The position numbers were made by a program, and so were the translations under genes. The notes beneath the pieces are model-generated. The model was not told the origin of the DNA and searched no databases. It worked only from the letters and a program-made list of their open reading frames with translations. Shown piece by piece: positions 51,289 to 59,283 of a stretch of 64,000 nucleotides of DNA. The DNA is taken from contig JAEYGZ010000048.1 in the NCBI GenBank assembly GCA_023409535.1, forward strand, positions 62,001-126,000. Direction: 5' to 3'. This DNA comes from Bacillota bacterium (lineage in GTDB: Bacteria > Bacillota > Clostridia > Lachnospirales > Lachnospiraceae). Position 1 is the stretch's first letter; each line of letters starts with the position of its first letter.

Positions 51289-52740
51289 TTATTGATAATC
51301 CACGACATTGATATGCTCAACCTTCATATCCTTGGGACCGGTTAAGGAACTGCCCTTTTCCTTCGCATAAATGATGTAATCAATAATGTCCCTGGTTATC
51401 CGTTCTCCGGGAGCAAGAATTGGTATCCCGGGGGGATAGCACATTACAAACTCTCCGGCAATATGGCCGTCGCATTCATGAAGCGTCAGGGATTTCTTGT
51501 CACTGTAAAAAGCCTTCTGCGGTGTCATTGCAACCAGAGGATCGATGTATTCATGGTTCAGCATGCCTACCTTAACCTTACCGTAATTGCGCTTAATCTC
51601 GGAAAGTGCGGATATCAGCCGTTCAATTTCAAAGGCCCGGTCACCGGCAGTCACCATGGCCAGAATGTTTCCAATATCACCGAACTCAATCTGGATATCA
51701 TATTCATCCCGAAGGAGGTCATACACCTCAACGCCTGCCAAACCGATTTCAGTCGTATTTACGGAAAGCTTTGAGCGGTCAAAATCATAGATGGTATCAC
51801 CGTTGATTAATTCTCCGGAGAAGGCATAATAGCCGCCGATCTTATTGATTTCATCCCTGGCATACTCTGCCAGCATCAACGTCTTTGCGATGATTTCTTT
51901 TCCGTTTAGCACCATGTTCTTTCTCGCGAGATCCAGGGAGGTTAATAACAGATAGGAACCGCTGGTAGTTTGGGTAAGATTGATGATTTGTCTGACATAA
52001 CCCGGATCAATATCATTTTTACATAACAGGAAGGAGCTTTGAGTTAAGGAGCCGCCGGTCTTGTGCATGCTGACCGCCGCCATATCTGCCCCTGCCGCCA
52101 TTGCACTGACGGGAAGGTCTTCCCCAAAGTAAAAATGTGCTCCATGGGCTTCATCCACCAGCACTTTTATGTGTTTCTCGTGAGCAAGACGGACAATCTC
52201 CTTTAGGTTAGAACAGACACCATAATAAGTCGGATTGTTGATCAGGATTGCTTTGGCCTGAGGGTGTTCATTCATTGCTCTTTCCACATCTTCTGCAGAC
52301 ATACCCAGGGGGATTCCCAATTGATGGTTCACGCCGGGATTTACATACACCGGAACAGCTCCGCATACCACCAGGGCATTGATGGAGCTTCGGTGAACAT
52401 TGCGCGGCATAATGATCTCATCCCCCGCTTTACAGGTAGACATGATCATTGCCTGAACTGCCGCTGTTGTACCGTTAACCATAAAAAAAGCCGCATCTGC
52501 ACCAAATGCCTCAGCGGCCAGCTCCTCAGCGGCTTTAATCACCGATACCGGATGAATCAGATTGTCCAGAGGCTTCATGGAGTTGACATCCACCTTCAGG
52601 CAATCGATTCCCAGAAATTCTGTAAGCTCAGGAGTGCCTCTTCCTCCCTTATGTCCCGGTACATCAAAGGGGACAACCCGGTTTTTTTTATGCTCTAATA
52701 ACGCCTCATGAATAGGCGAATTATTCTGTGTATATTTCAT
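51289..52740 (-). CDS. speA: Arginine decarboxylase (Orn/Lys/Arg decarboxylase, fold I)
   Basis: This pyridoxal-phosphate decarboxylase has 483 residues and is wingless, like Bacillus SpeA. It shows FDVPGHKGGRG at about 25-35, GTTAAVQA, DEAHGAHFYF at 196-205 and the PLP lysine in SMHKTGGSLTQS (K227). The C-terminus has YPPGIPILAPGERI. Arginine is the likely substrate because agmatinase is encoded two genes downstream; lysine or ornithine cannot be excluded from sequence alone. I chose the ATG at 52738-52740, the one best spaced after GGGGG. Confidence 0.9.
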   Translation of the reverse strand: MKYTQNNSPIHEALLEHKKNRVVPFDVPGHKGGRGTPELTEFLGIDCLKVDVNSMKPLDNLIHPVSVIKAAEELAAEAFGADAAFFMVNGTTAAVQAMIMSTCKAGDEIIMPRNVHRSSINALVVCGAVPVYVNPGVNHQLGIPLGMSAEDVERAMNEHPQAKAILINNPTYYGVCSNLKEIVRLAHEKHIKVLVDEAHGAHFYFGEDLPVSAMAAGADMAAVSMHKTGGSLTQSSFLLCKNDIDPGYVRQIINLTQTTSGSYLLLTSLDLARKNMVLNGKEIIAKTLMLAEYARDEINKIGGYYAFSGELINGDTIYDFDRSKLSVNTTEIGLAGVEVYDLLRDEYDIQIEFGDIGNILAMVTAGDRAFEIERLISALSEIKRNYGKVKVGMLNHEYIDPLVAMTPQKAFYSDKKSLTLHECDGHIAGEFVMCYPPGIPILAPGERITRDIIDYIIYAKEKGSSLTGPKDMKVEHINVVDYQ

Positions 52741-52838
52741 CATTACCCCCATTTCCGCGCAAGCTTTTTGCGTAAAGTGAAAACGAATGATATCTTTCGC
52801 TTTACTTCCTGCACAAAAGAAATTTTGACTTGTACATT

Positions 52839-53651
52839 CTAGTAGATGTTCATTCCGCTGAAGATTTCAATCATTTCTTTGCGCAGGCTGTTGGTGATGT
52901 CAAGCCTTTGCTTGGGCGGTAGTTCATAAACATCCTTGTTAAAGAGGTAATTTTGTAATTCAATTTCTTTAATCAGCATCTTTGTATGGAAGATATTTGA
53001 CTGGTATACATTAACATCAATGGCATCGTATTTTGTTAAGGTCTCATCATCAATATAATCCTGAATAGAGGTAATATCGTGGTCAATAAAATATTTCATA
53101 CCCTGCAGATCCCTGGTAAAGCCTCTGACACGGTAATCTATGGTTATAATATCGGAATCAAAGCTTCCGATTAAATAATCAAGTGCATTCAGCGGAGATA
53201 TTTCACCGCAGGTGGATACATCAATGTCTACCCGGAAGGTAGAAATTGAGTTATCAGGATGGTGCTCCGGGAAGGTATGCACGGTTACATGGCTCTTGTC
53301 CAGATGGGCATGAACCGTATCTCTGGTGCTTTTTACATATTTCCCTTGATTGCAGGATTCATCGATATGTTCTGAGGACAAGGAACCCTCTGCGATCAGA
53401 ATATTCACTGACGCACCCTGGGGGTCATAATCCTGTTTTGATATATTAAGAATGTGCGCACCAATCATCTCGGTAACATCTACAAGAATTTTGGTAAGAC
53501 GCTCTGAATTATACTGCTCGTCGATATAAGCGATATAGTCTTTTTGTTCTCTCTCACTTTTTGCATAGCAAACATCATAAATGTTGAAGCTAAGTGTTTT
53601 TGTGAGGTTGTTAAAGCCGTACAAGGTAAGCTTTTTATCCAACCCTAACAT
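52839..53651 (-). CDS. speD: S-adenosylmethionine decarboxylase proenzyme (enterobacterial-type SpeD)
   Basis: SpeD cleaves itself to form a pyruvoyl group and decarboxylates S-adenosylmethionine for SpeE. The 270-residue protein closely resembles the long E. coli-type enzyme rather than the short Bacillus/Thermotoga form. Matches include LYGFNNLTKTLSFNIYDVCY, GFTRDLQGMKYFIDHDI and NIFHTKMLIKE. The processing site is in AHLDKSH, between K119 and S120, with the catalytic cysteine in VSTCGEISPL (C149). ATG at 53649-53651 follows AAAGG by 5-6 bases. It is the first gene of the polyamine operon. Confidence 0.95.
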   Translation of the reverse strand: MLGLDKKLTLYGFNNLTKTLSFNIYDVCYAKSEREQKDYIAYIDEQYNSERLTKILVDVTEMIGAHILNISKQDYDPQGASVNILIAEGSLSSEHIDESCNQGKYVKSTRDTVHAHLDKSHVTVHTFPEHHPDNSISTFRVDIDVSTCGEISPLNALDYLIGSFDSDIITIDYRVRGFTRDLQGMKYFIDHDITSIQDYIDDETLTKYDAIDVNVYQSNIFHTKMLIKEIELQNYLFNKDVYELPPKQRLDITNSLRKEMIEIFSGMNIY

Positions 53652-53792
53652 CACAACCTTTCTTAATATAGTATTTACGCTAACCCGCATTTCATCCGCA
53701 ATGAAACAAACCCATTTTTATGTAACTGCTAAAAAATTGTAAAACCCGTGTAAATAAATTGGTATTCATTGTTATCATTAGCAGCATTGACT

Positions 53793-53821
53793 ATTATACA
53801 AAAATGTGTCGTAACATGCAA
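53793..53821 (-). promoter_or_regulatory. Promoter of the polyamine operon
   Basis: Minus-strand TTGCAT (53816-53821) and TATAAT (53793-53798) are spaced by 17 bases. The leader to the speD start would be about 135 bases, long enough for post-transcriptional control, though I see no clear riboswitch fold. The remainder of the 340-base gap to scpB holds only the scpB terminator. Confidence 0.6.
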
Positions 53822-53893
53822 GCATTATTTTTACTAATTCTAAACCTCAAGTTTAGTATTACTGTGCTTTTAAAGCAAAAAGATTTGAACAAG

Positions 53894-53927
53894 AAAAATA
53901 CCTCATGTAATTCATCACATGAGGTAT
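53894..53927 (-). terminator. Intrinsic terminator of scpAB
   Basis: ATACCTCATGT (53898-53908) and ACATGAGGTAT (53917-53927) form a perfect 11-bp stem with an 8-base loop. On the minus strand TTTT follows. It lies about 65 bases beyond the scpB stop. Confidence 0.83.
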
Positions 53928-53991
53928 GGGGTACAAATTTATTCGGCTGCTGATTTGGACCGGATTGGTTTTACCAATGGCTCAAAAGGGA

Positions 53992-54561
53992 TTAAATATC
54001 CAGCTTTAACTGCAGCTCTTCTTCCGCTTCTAATTTAAAGTCTTCAATCTTCTCCGGATTCATTACCGGCAATGCTTCCAAAGATTGCAATCCGAAGCTT
54101 CGAAGAAACTCCTCCGTGGTACCGAATAGGATCGGTCTGCCCGGTGCATCCATTCTTCCCATCTCGCAGACCAGATTATATTCTACCAGCTTATTCACCG
54201 CATGGTCGGATTTGACGCCGCGGATTGCCTCAATTTGAAGCTTTGTGATGGGCTGCTTATAGGCAATGATGGAAAGGGTCTCAAGAAGAACGTCTGTTAA
54301 GACATGCTTCTTTGGGATATGGGTTATCTTAACAATTGCTTCATACATGGAGGGCTTGGTACACATCTGAAAGGCTCCGTCCAGCTCGATTATATGGATT
54401 CCCCTGTCGTCCCCCTCGTACTGGTCCATCATGTTGCGGATGATTCTTCGTATGGTATCTTCATCATGCTCCAGGGCACCGGCGATACGCTCCACCTCTA
54501 CAGCCTCACCCATGGTAAATAAGATTGCTTCAATCTGTGCTTCAATCATCTTTAGCTCCAT
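53992..54561 (-). CDS. scpB: Segregation and condensation protein ScpB
   Basis: ScpB binds ScpA as a dimer and regulates the SMC condensin. The 189-residue protein has the two winged-helix layout: IEAQIEAILFTMGEAVEVERIA at the start, ALETLSIIAYKQPIT-like VLLETLSIIAYKQPITKLQIEAIRG in the middle, and the RTEEFLRSFGLQSLEALP-type segment near the end. Its ATG overlaps the scpA stop by one base. The third subunit, SMC, is encoded at 11493-15053. Confidence 0.96.
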   Translation of the reverse strand: MELKMIEAQIEAILFTMGEAVEVERIAGALEHDEDTIRRIIRNMMDQYEGDDRGIHIIELDGAFQMCTKPSMYEAIVKITHIPKKHVLTDVLLETLSIIAYKQPITKLQIEAIRGVKSDHAVNKLVEYNLVCEMGRMDAPGRPILFGTTEEFLRSFGLQSLEALPVMNPEKIEDFKLEAEEELQLKLDI

Positions 54562-55337
54562 TAAAACGCTGCCTCCTCCATATGAATAATGTCTGCTGCA
54601 AGGAAGGTAATGTTTATATCATCAAATAAATTTGCTTGCTCAATCCGTATTCTTCCGATTTTAATCAGCTCCAGGATACCTAAGAAGGTAACGATGGTCT
54701 CCATGCGGGAATGGGCAGCCTCCAACAGGCTGCGGAAGGAAAAGGTTTTATGCAGCAGTCCGTACTCCTGTATCTGGACAAACTTTGCCGACAGGTTAAT
54801 CTCTTCCTTCTCGATCTTTCCGAATTTGCTGCGGATGGGGTCAATCTTGTCTGCCTGCTTCTTCACAATGGATTTAAATATCTCATGCAGCTTTGCCAGG
54901 GTAAGGTCACTTAACAGGTCCTCCACATTGATTTCTTCCTTATAGTCTGAAATCTCCCGGGGAATGGTCGGCGGCTTAAACAGGATTCTGGAAGCATCCA
55001 TCTCTCTGTCCTTAAGCTCCTCCGATATGTATTTATACATCTTATACTCTAACAGGCGGTCAACCAGCTCCTGCCTGGGGTCTACCGCTTCCTCATCCTG
55101 TGTTTCTTCCATCGGAAGAAGCATTTTTGATTTGATATTAATCAGTGTGGCTGCCATAACCAGAAATTCACTCATGATCTCAAGATTTTTGGTATCCATC
55201 TGTTTAATATATTCAAGATATTGATCCGTTATCAGAGCGATCGGAATATCATAAATATTTACTTTGTTCTTATCAATTAGGTGAAGCAGAAGGTCAAGAG
55301 GACCTTCAAAGGCTTCCAGTTTTACGGGGATACTCAT
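54561..55337 (-). CDS. scpA: Segregation and condensation protein ScpA
   Basis: ScpA is the kleisin that bridges the SMC heads. The 258-residue protein has the family start VKLEAFEGPLDLLLHLIDKNKVNIYDIPIA, an acidic middle and the C-terminal winged helix (TFLGILELIKIGRIRIEQANLFDDI). I chose the ATG at 55335-55337, just after AAGGAG; a longer frame would translate the binding site. It couples to scpB by a one-base overlap. Confidence 0.97.
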   Translation of the reverse strand: MSIPVKLEAFEGPLDLLLHLIDKNKVNIYDIPIALITDQYLEYIKQMDTKNLEIMSEFLVMAATLINIKSKMLLPMEETQDEEAVDPRQELVDRLLEYKMYKYISEELKDREMDASRILFKPPTIPREISDYKEEINVEDLLSDLTLAKLHEIFKSIVKKQADKIDPIRSKFGKIEKEEINLSAKFVQIQEYGLLHKTFSFRSLLEAAHSRMETIVTFLGILELIKIGRIRIEQANLFDDINITFLAADIIHMEEAAF

Positions 55338-55398
55338 GCTGCTCCTTCCCATTTGCTTTGTAGAGTAGCAAACGTGTTCCTTTCTATATTGTGTTGCA

Positions 55399-56295
55399 TT
55401 AATCCTTCCTTAAAGTGATATGGATCAGTTCCGGTATATTAAAGATCCGGGGCATAACGGAATGGGACCCCAGTCCTCGGGATACAACCATCTGCCGGCC
55501 TTTATGCGTATGATGACCGGTATCATATTTCGGAAAAAAGCGCGCCTGCGGCGAAATCACTCCGCCAATTCCGGGTAATCGCAGCATTCCCCCGTGAAGA
55601 TGTCCGCTAAGGGTCAGATCCGCACCCCAGTCGGCATAGTCGGTAAAATAAATCGGATTATGAGCAATCAGAAGCTGATAATCATTCTTTGCGCTTTCTC
55701 CCAGAAGACTGTTCAGATAACCGGGGGCCATATCCGTATGGGCGCTAAAGATAAAATACTCTCCGGGCAGGGAAACACCGGTTATTTTAAGCTTGGAATT
55801 TTTTGTTTCCAACGTTGTAGTCTGATTATCCAGAAATAGGACTCCTGATTTGGCTAATCTATTTTTGTATTCTACCCAAGTAGAATACAGGTTCTTTTCT
55901 TCTTCGGTACGCTCTGAGAGAGGCTTTTTACCGATATATTCCAGCTTCTGTTCGTGATTACCATAAGCATAAAATATTCGATATCTGCCGGCCAGTTCCT
56001 GCATCAGATGATAGGCGTTCCCGGGATAGCAGGCTGACTTCTTCGTAATGATGTCTCCTGCCGCAAGGATAAATTCCGGTGATAATGCATCGATCCGGCG
56101 AACCAGACGGTTGTTCTTCTTTCCAAAGGTACGGTTATGAAGATCTGCAAGAACGATAAATCGGGTATTATTCAACTGCGCCGGCAGCTTTTTGGAGGAA
56201 ATGGTATAGCGGGTAGTAAGAAATAGCTTTTGTTCCAGGACAATCCAAAGGATGAGTAATGCGATAATCCCGTAGACAACCACACCAGTCGGCAT
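55399..56295 (-). CDS. Metallophosphoesterase, membrane-anchored (YkuE-like)
   Basis: This calcineurin-type phosphoesterase has 298 residues. One N-terminal membrane helix at about 5-22 is followed by the motifs VLADLHNRTFG (D-x-H), AAGDIITK (GD), YGNHEQ (GNHE), and SGHLHGG (GHxH). The catalytic domain is probably outside the cell. Substrate is unknown; relatives act on phospholipid or nucleotide phosphodiesters. The ATG at 56293-56295 follows AAAGGAG by 6 bases. It is upstream of scpA on the same strand and may share its transcript. Confidence 0.88.
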   Translation of the reverse strand: MPTGVVVYGIIALLILWIVLEQKLFLTTRYTISSKKLPAQLNNTRFIVLADLHNRTFGKKNNRLVRRIDALSPEFILAAGDIITKKSACYPGNAYHLMQELAGRYRIFYAYGNHEQKLEYIGKKPLSERTEEEKNLYSTWVEYKNRLAKSGVLFLDNQTTTLETKNSKLKITGVSLPGEYFIFSAHTDMAPGYLNSLLGESAKNDYQLLIAHNPIYFTDYADWGADLTLSGHLHGGMLRLPGIGGVISPQARFFPKYDTGHHTHKGRQMVVSRGLGSHSVMPRIFNIPELIHITLRKD

Positions 56296-56419
56296 GCCAT
56301 ACTCCTTTCCTGTTCCCATTTTCTATATTTATGTACTAACATGAACACAACGGAGTGTATTACTCCACTCTTATACTACTATACTAGGTAGGATAACCGG
56401 TGTCAATAAGCTGCCAAAG

Positions 56420-56458
56420 AAAACAGAGATTTCCAATCTCTCTGAAAATCTCTGTTTT
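56420..56458. terminator. 13-bp-stem terminator after the dacF-like gene
   Basis: AAAACAGAGATTT (56420-56432) pairs perfectly with AAATCTCTGTTTT (56446-56458) around a 13-base loop. On the minus strand it is followed by CTTT. It lies about 25 bases downstream of the carboxypeptidase stop. Arms beginning with A and ending in T could work on both strands. Confidence 0.78.
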
Positions 56459-56481
56459 AGAGCTTTGTCTGCAATTTATAA

Positions 56482-57732
56482 CTAATTTCCTACAAAATAC
56501 CGCCTGAGTACCTTGAAGAAATTATTATGAAATCCTGCCTTACCGACTGCTTCTGAGGCTACAATATCTACCGCACCGATATTACTGTCCTCATAGTAAT
56601 AATTGATATCTCCAAGCTTTGTTCCCACCTCAACAGGTGCATTTACCTTTTCATATAAGACTACTTCCTTGCGGATTGCCTCTGTTGATTTTCCCTTGGA
56701 ACACAGATAGGAAAAATTATTTGCTGCCTTACCTTGCACGAGGTCCGTGACGCCTCTGTTTACCTGAACCGGAGTTATCTCCATCTGGGTGCTGTCATCC
56801 GCATAAATGCTGTAATTTGCAAAGCCGTAATTCAGCATTTTGGAAGCCTCCATGAATCTTGTCTTTGTATCCGGTGCCGCCATGACAACTGCGATCAAGT
56901 CCATATTGGCTCTCCTTGCGGAGGCGGAAAGACAGTACTTTGCAAGACTGGTTGAGCCGGTCTTAAGACCGGTAATGCCCTGATAGAACTTCACCATTTT
57001 ATTGGTGTTGGTCAGACCGAATTCTATCTGCCCACGCTTGGTAGTGTGAACAATGGTATCCATCCAGACCGTGGAATATTGGCTGATCTGAGGATGCTTG
57101 GTAATGAGCTCTCTCGACATTAATGCAACATCATAAGCAGAGGAATAATGGTCATCCGTATCCAGTCCGCAGCAATTTACAAAGTGCGTATTGTTCATGC
57201 CAAGTTCCTTAGCCCTCTTGTTCATCTGTGCTACAAATTCCTCTTCCGACCCTGCAATCAGCTCAGCCATGGCAACGGAAGCGTCATTGGCACTGGCAAT
57301 GCTGATACATTTGATCATGGTGTCGACGGTCTGTTTCTCATAGGGCTCCAGATATACCTGGGAACCGCCCATGGAAGCGGCATATTCCGACACGCTGACC
57401 TCATCTGTTAAGGCGATCTGCTTGGAATCAAGTGCTTCAAAGATAAGCAGCAGAGTCATAACCTTGGTGATACTGGCCGGCTTCAACCGCTCATCCTTGT
57501 TCTTTTCATAAATGACTGTTCCTGTGGAACCCTCGATTAAAACTGCGGAAGGTGAGTCTATGTCCAGCTGGGCGTCTGCCATAGCTGCGACCATAACAGC
57601 GTCCCCTTCTTTCTCGGGAGAATTGTTTTTTATCCCGGGATAATTACTTCTTATCCCCGCATCCGTATGATATGGATAGAATAAAAGAAGAATGGTAGAA
57701 CATAAGAGGATAACTGCACATAACTTTTTCAT
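56482..57732 (-). CDS. D-alanyl-D-alanine carboxypeptidase, DacF type
   Basis: This is a second S11 penicillin-binding DD-carboxypeptidase, of 416 residues. The signal peptide is at about 1-25. Motifs are SITK at 87-90, SAN in SIASANDASVAMAE, and KTG in GLKTGSTSLAKYC. A C-terminal beta-rich domain ends in a weakly amphipathic tail (FHNNFFKVLRRYF) typical of membrane-associated PBP5-like proteins. Its position near pdp, xerD, spoIIM and nudix genes matches dacF in Bacillus, which acts in spore cortex synthesis. That role is inferred from synteny. Confidence 0.9.
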   Translation of the reverse strand: MKKLCAVILLCSTILLLFYPYHTDAGIRSNYPGIKNNSPEKEGDAVMVAAMADAQLDIDSPSAVLIEGSTGTVIYEKNKDERLKPASITKVMTLLLIFEALDSKQIALTDEVSVSEYAASMGGSQVYLEPYEKQTVDTMIKCISIASANDASVAMAELIAGSEEEFVAQMNKRAKELGMNNTHFVNCCGLDTDDHYSSAYDVALMSRELITKHPQISQYSTVWMDTIVHTTKRGQIEFGLTNTNKMVKFYQGITGLKTGSTSLAKYCLSASARRANMDLIAVVMAAPDTKTRFMEASKMLNYGFANYSIYADDSTQMEITPVQVNRGVTDLVQGKAANNFSYLCSKGKSTEAIRKEVVLYEKVNAPVEVGTKLGDINYYYEDSNIGAVDIVASEAVGKAGFHNNFFKVLRRYFVGN

Positions 57733-57816
57733 AGAAGCTCCATAAAAATGTATTATTACTATTTTAATCCATGCCTTCCGTTTTTAGACCAATCCTATGA
57801 TAAATTGTCTCACTTT

Positions 57817-58389
57817 TTACTTGACACGGACGACACATTTTAAGGTCTTTCCTTTGACGGTTGCATATATGATTGTATTCCCCTTCTTCTTCGCCTTAAC
57901 AGTTCCAAACATGCTGACAGAGGCAACCCTCGGGTTTGTACTGTCCCATCGGACGAAGGAATTTGTTCCGCGTATACTCAGGCGCTTTGAAGCCCCCGCC
58001 TTTAAGGTCATTGTTTCTTTATTGATATCAAGCACATGGACCCTGCATTTTAATACTTTTTTATCAACCTTAGCCAGGATGAAGCATTTCCCTGGCTGCA
58101 ATGCCTGAATTCTGCCGTGAAGAAATACTGCGGCCACACGAAAATCCGTTGAAGAGAAGGACACTCTTTTGTTCAGTGCGATCAGCTTCAAATGATATTC
58201 TTCCCCTTTGACCAAATACAAATCCGTCGTACTTAAATGCATAATGTAATTTTTTCGCCAGATAAAATTCCTGGTTTTATAATAGATCGAGGAATTTTCA
58301 AAAATCAGATGAACGATAAGTATGATCGCGATGAAGATGATAATTCCCTTTACAAAGCCCCGAAATAATCCGGTATTCCTGTCCTTCAT
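57817..58389 (-). CDS. Membrane-anchored protein with two Ig-like repeats
   Basis: This is a 190-residue protein. A membrane helix lies at about 11-30, followed by two bacterial Ig-like (BIG2-type) repeats. The first runs from about 53 to 122 and the second from about 124 to 190. Both end in the same pattern, KKVLKCRVHV and KTLKCVVRV, and contain SSTDFRVAAV or DSTNPRVASV with similar spacing. It is strongly basic. Such repeats are cell-surface adhesion or structural folds. The function is unknown. It is located next to dacF. Confidence 0.75.
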   Translation of the reverse strand: MKDRNTGLFRGFVKGIIIFIAIILIVHLIFENSSIYYKTRNFIWRKNYIMHLSTTDLYLVKGEEYHLKLIALNKRVSFSSTDFRVAAVFLHGRIQALQPGKCFILAKVDKKVLKCRVHVLDINKETMTLKAGASKRLSIRGTNSFVRWDSTNPRVASVSMFGTVKAKKKGNTIIYATVKGKTLKCVVRVK

Positions 58390-58466
58390 GTCACCACTGC
58401 TTTACTGATGATCTCTTACTAGCATTATATTTTCAGAAAGGTAAAACATTTCCTGTTAAATAACAG

Positions 58467-58503
58467 GAGGTGCTGCAGTTCAATACACAAGCTGCAGCAC
58501 CTC
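58467..58503 (-). terminator. Stem-loop after the ThuA gene
   Basis: GAGGTGCTGCAG (58467-58478) pairs perfectly with CTGCAGCACCTC (58492-58503). The 12-bp stem is stable but the minus-strand tail is only moderately T-rich (CTGTTATTT). A smaller palindrome CCTGTTA/TAACAGG directly follows. It is a plausible terminator of the pdp-thuA unit. Confidence 0.6.
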
Positions 58504-58522
58504 TCGGATATATTTTGAATGA

Positions 58523-59266
58523 TTACCGTTTCTTAATCTCCTCTAAAGGCTCGACGTTCATTGCAAACTCCACTCTTGGAGTCGGTCTGTTGACAGGTGC
58601 GGCCCACCTTGCCGCATTCAGGAGCACCTGTCTGATGTTAGGATCATAGTAGGTCGGGAAGGATTCATGACCCGGCCTGAAGTAAAAAATCTTTCCTCTT
58701 CCGCGGTAATAACAGCAGCCGCTGCGAAATACCTCGCCGCCTTCAAACCAGCTGATAAATACCAGGTCATCCGGCTTTGGTATCTCAAATACCTCACCGT
58801 ACATCTCTTCCCTGGGTAATTCAAAATACTCTCCCAGGTTCTCAGCAATGGGATGACCCGGTTCTACTACCCAGATGCGTTCCTTCTCTCCGACCTCTCT
58901 CCATCTTAGCATACAGCTGGTTCCCATCAATTGCTGGAATATCTTCGCAGCATGGGAGGAATGTAACAAAATCAATCCCATACCCTCCAGTACCCTCTTA
59001 TGAACTCTGGCTGCAATCTCATCTTTCACCTCATGATGGGCTTTATGTGCCCACCAGAAAAGGACATCGGTATTCTCCAGTACCTCCTGGGTCAGTCCGT
59101 GCTCCGGCTCATCCAGCGTTGCAGTCCGTACCTCATACTCCTCAGATCCGCGAAATATTTCTGCAATAGCATTATGAATACCTGCAGGATATACCTTCTT
59201 TATCTCTTCGTCCTCCCTTTCGTGCCGGTATTCATTCCATACTGTAATCCGTAATTTTTTCTCCAT
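58523..59266 (-). CDS. ThuA-domain protein
   Basis: This 247-residue protein has a ThuA fold, a glutamine-amidotransferase-like domain linked to trehalose and other sugar use. Visible blocks are VTVWNEYRHE, VLFWWAHKAHHEV, GLILLHSSHAAKIF and the C-terminal GRGKIFYFRPGHESFPTYYDPNI. No signal peptide is seen, so it is cytoplasmic. It lies 17 bases after the pyrimidine-nucleoside phosphorylase gene, as though in one unit, but no sugar gene adjoins it. The catalytic role is not established. Confidence 0.85.
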   Translation of the reverse strand: MEKKLRITVWNEYRHEREDEEIKKVYPAGIHNAIAEIFRGSEEYEVRTATLDEPEHGLTQEVLENTDVLFWWAHKAHHEVKDEIAARVHKRVLEGMGLILLHSSHAAKIFQQLMGTSCMLRWREVGEKERIWVVEPGHPIAENLGEYFELPREEMYGEVFEIPKPDDLVFISWFEGGEVFRSGCCYYRGRGKIFYFRPGHESFPTYYDPNIRQVLLNAARWAAPVNRPTPRVEFAMNVEPLEEIKKR

Positions 59267-59283
59267 AACTGTTATTTCCTCCT

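Noticed and set aside
53652..53792. Possible AdoMet or polyamine riboswitch in the speD leader
   Set aside because: The leader is long enough, but I could not find SAM-type conserved cores or a convincing multi-helix fold by eye.
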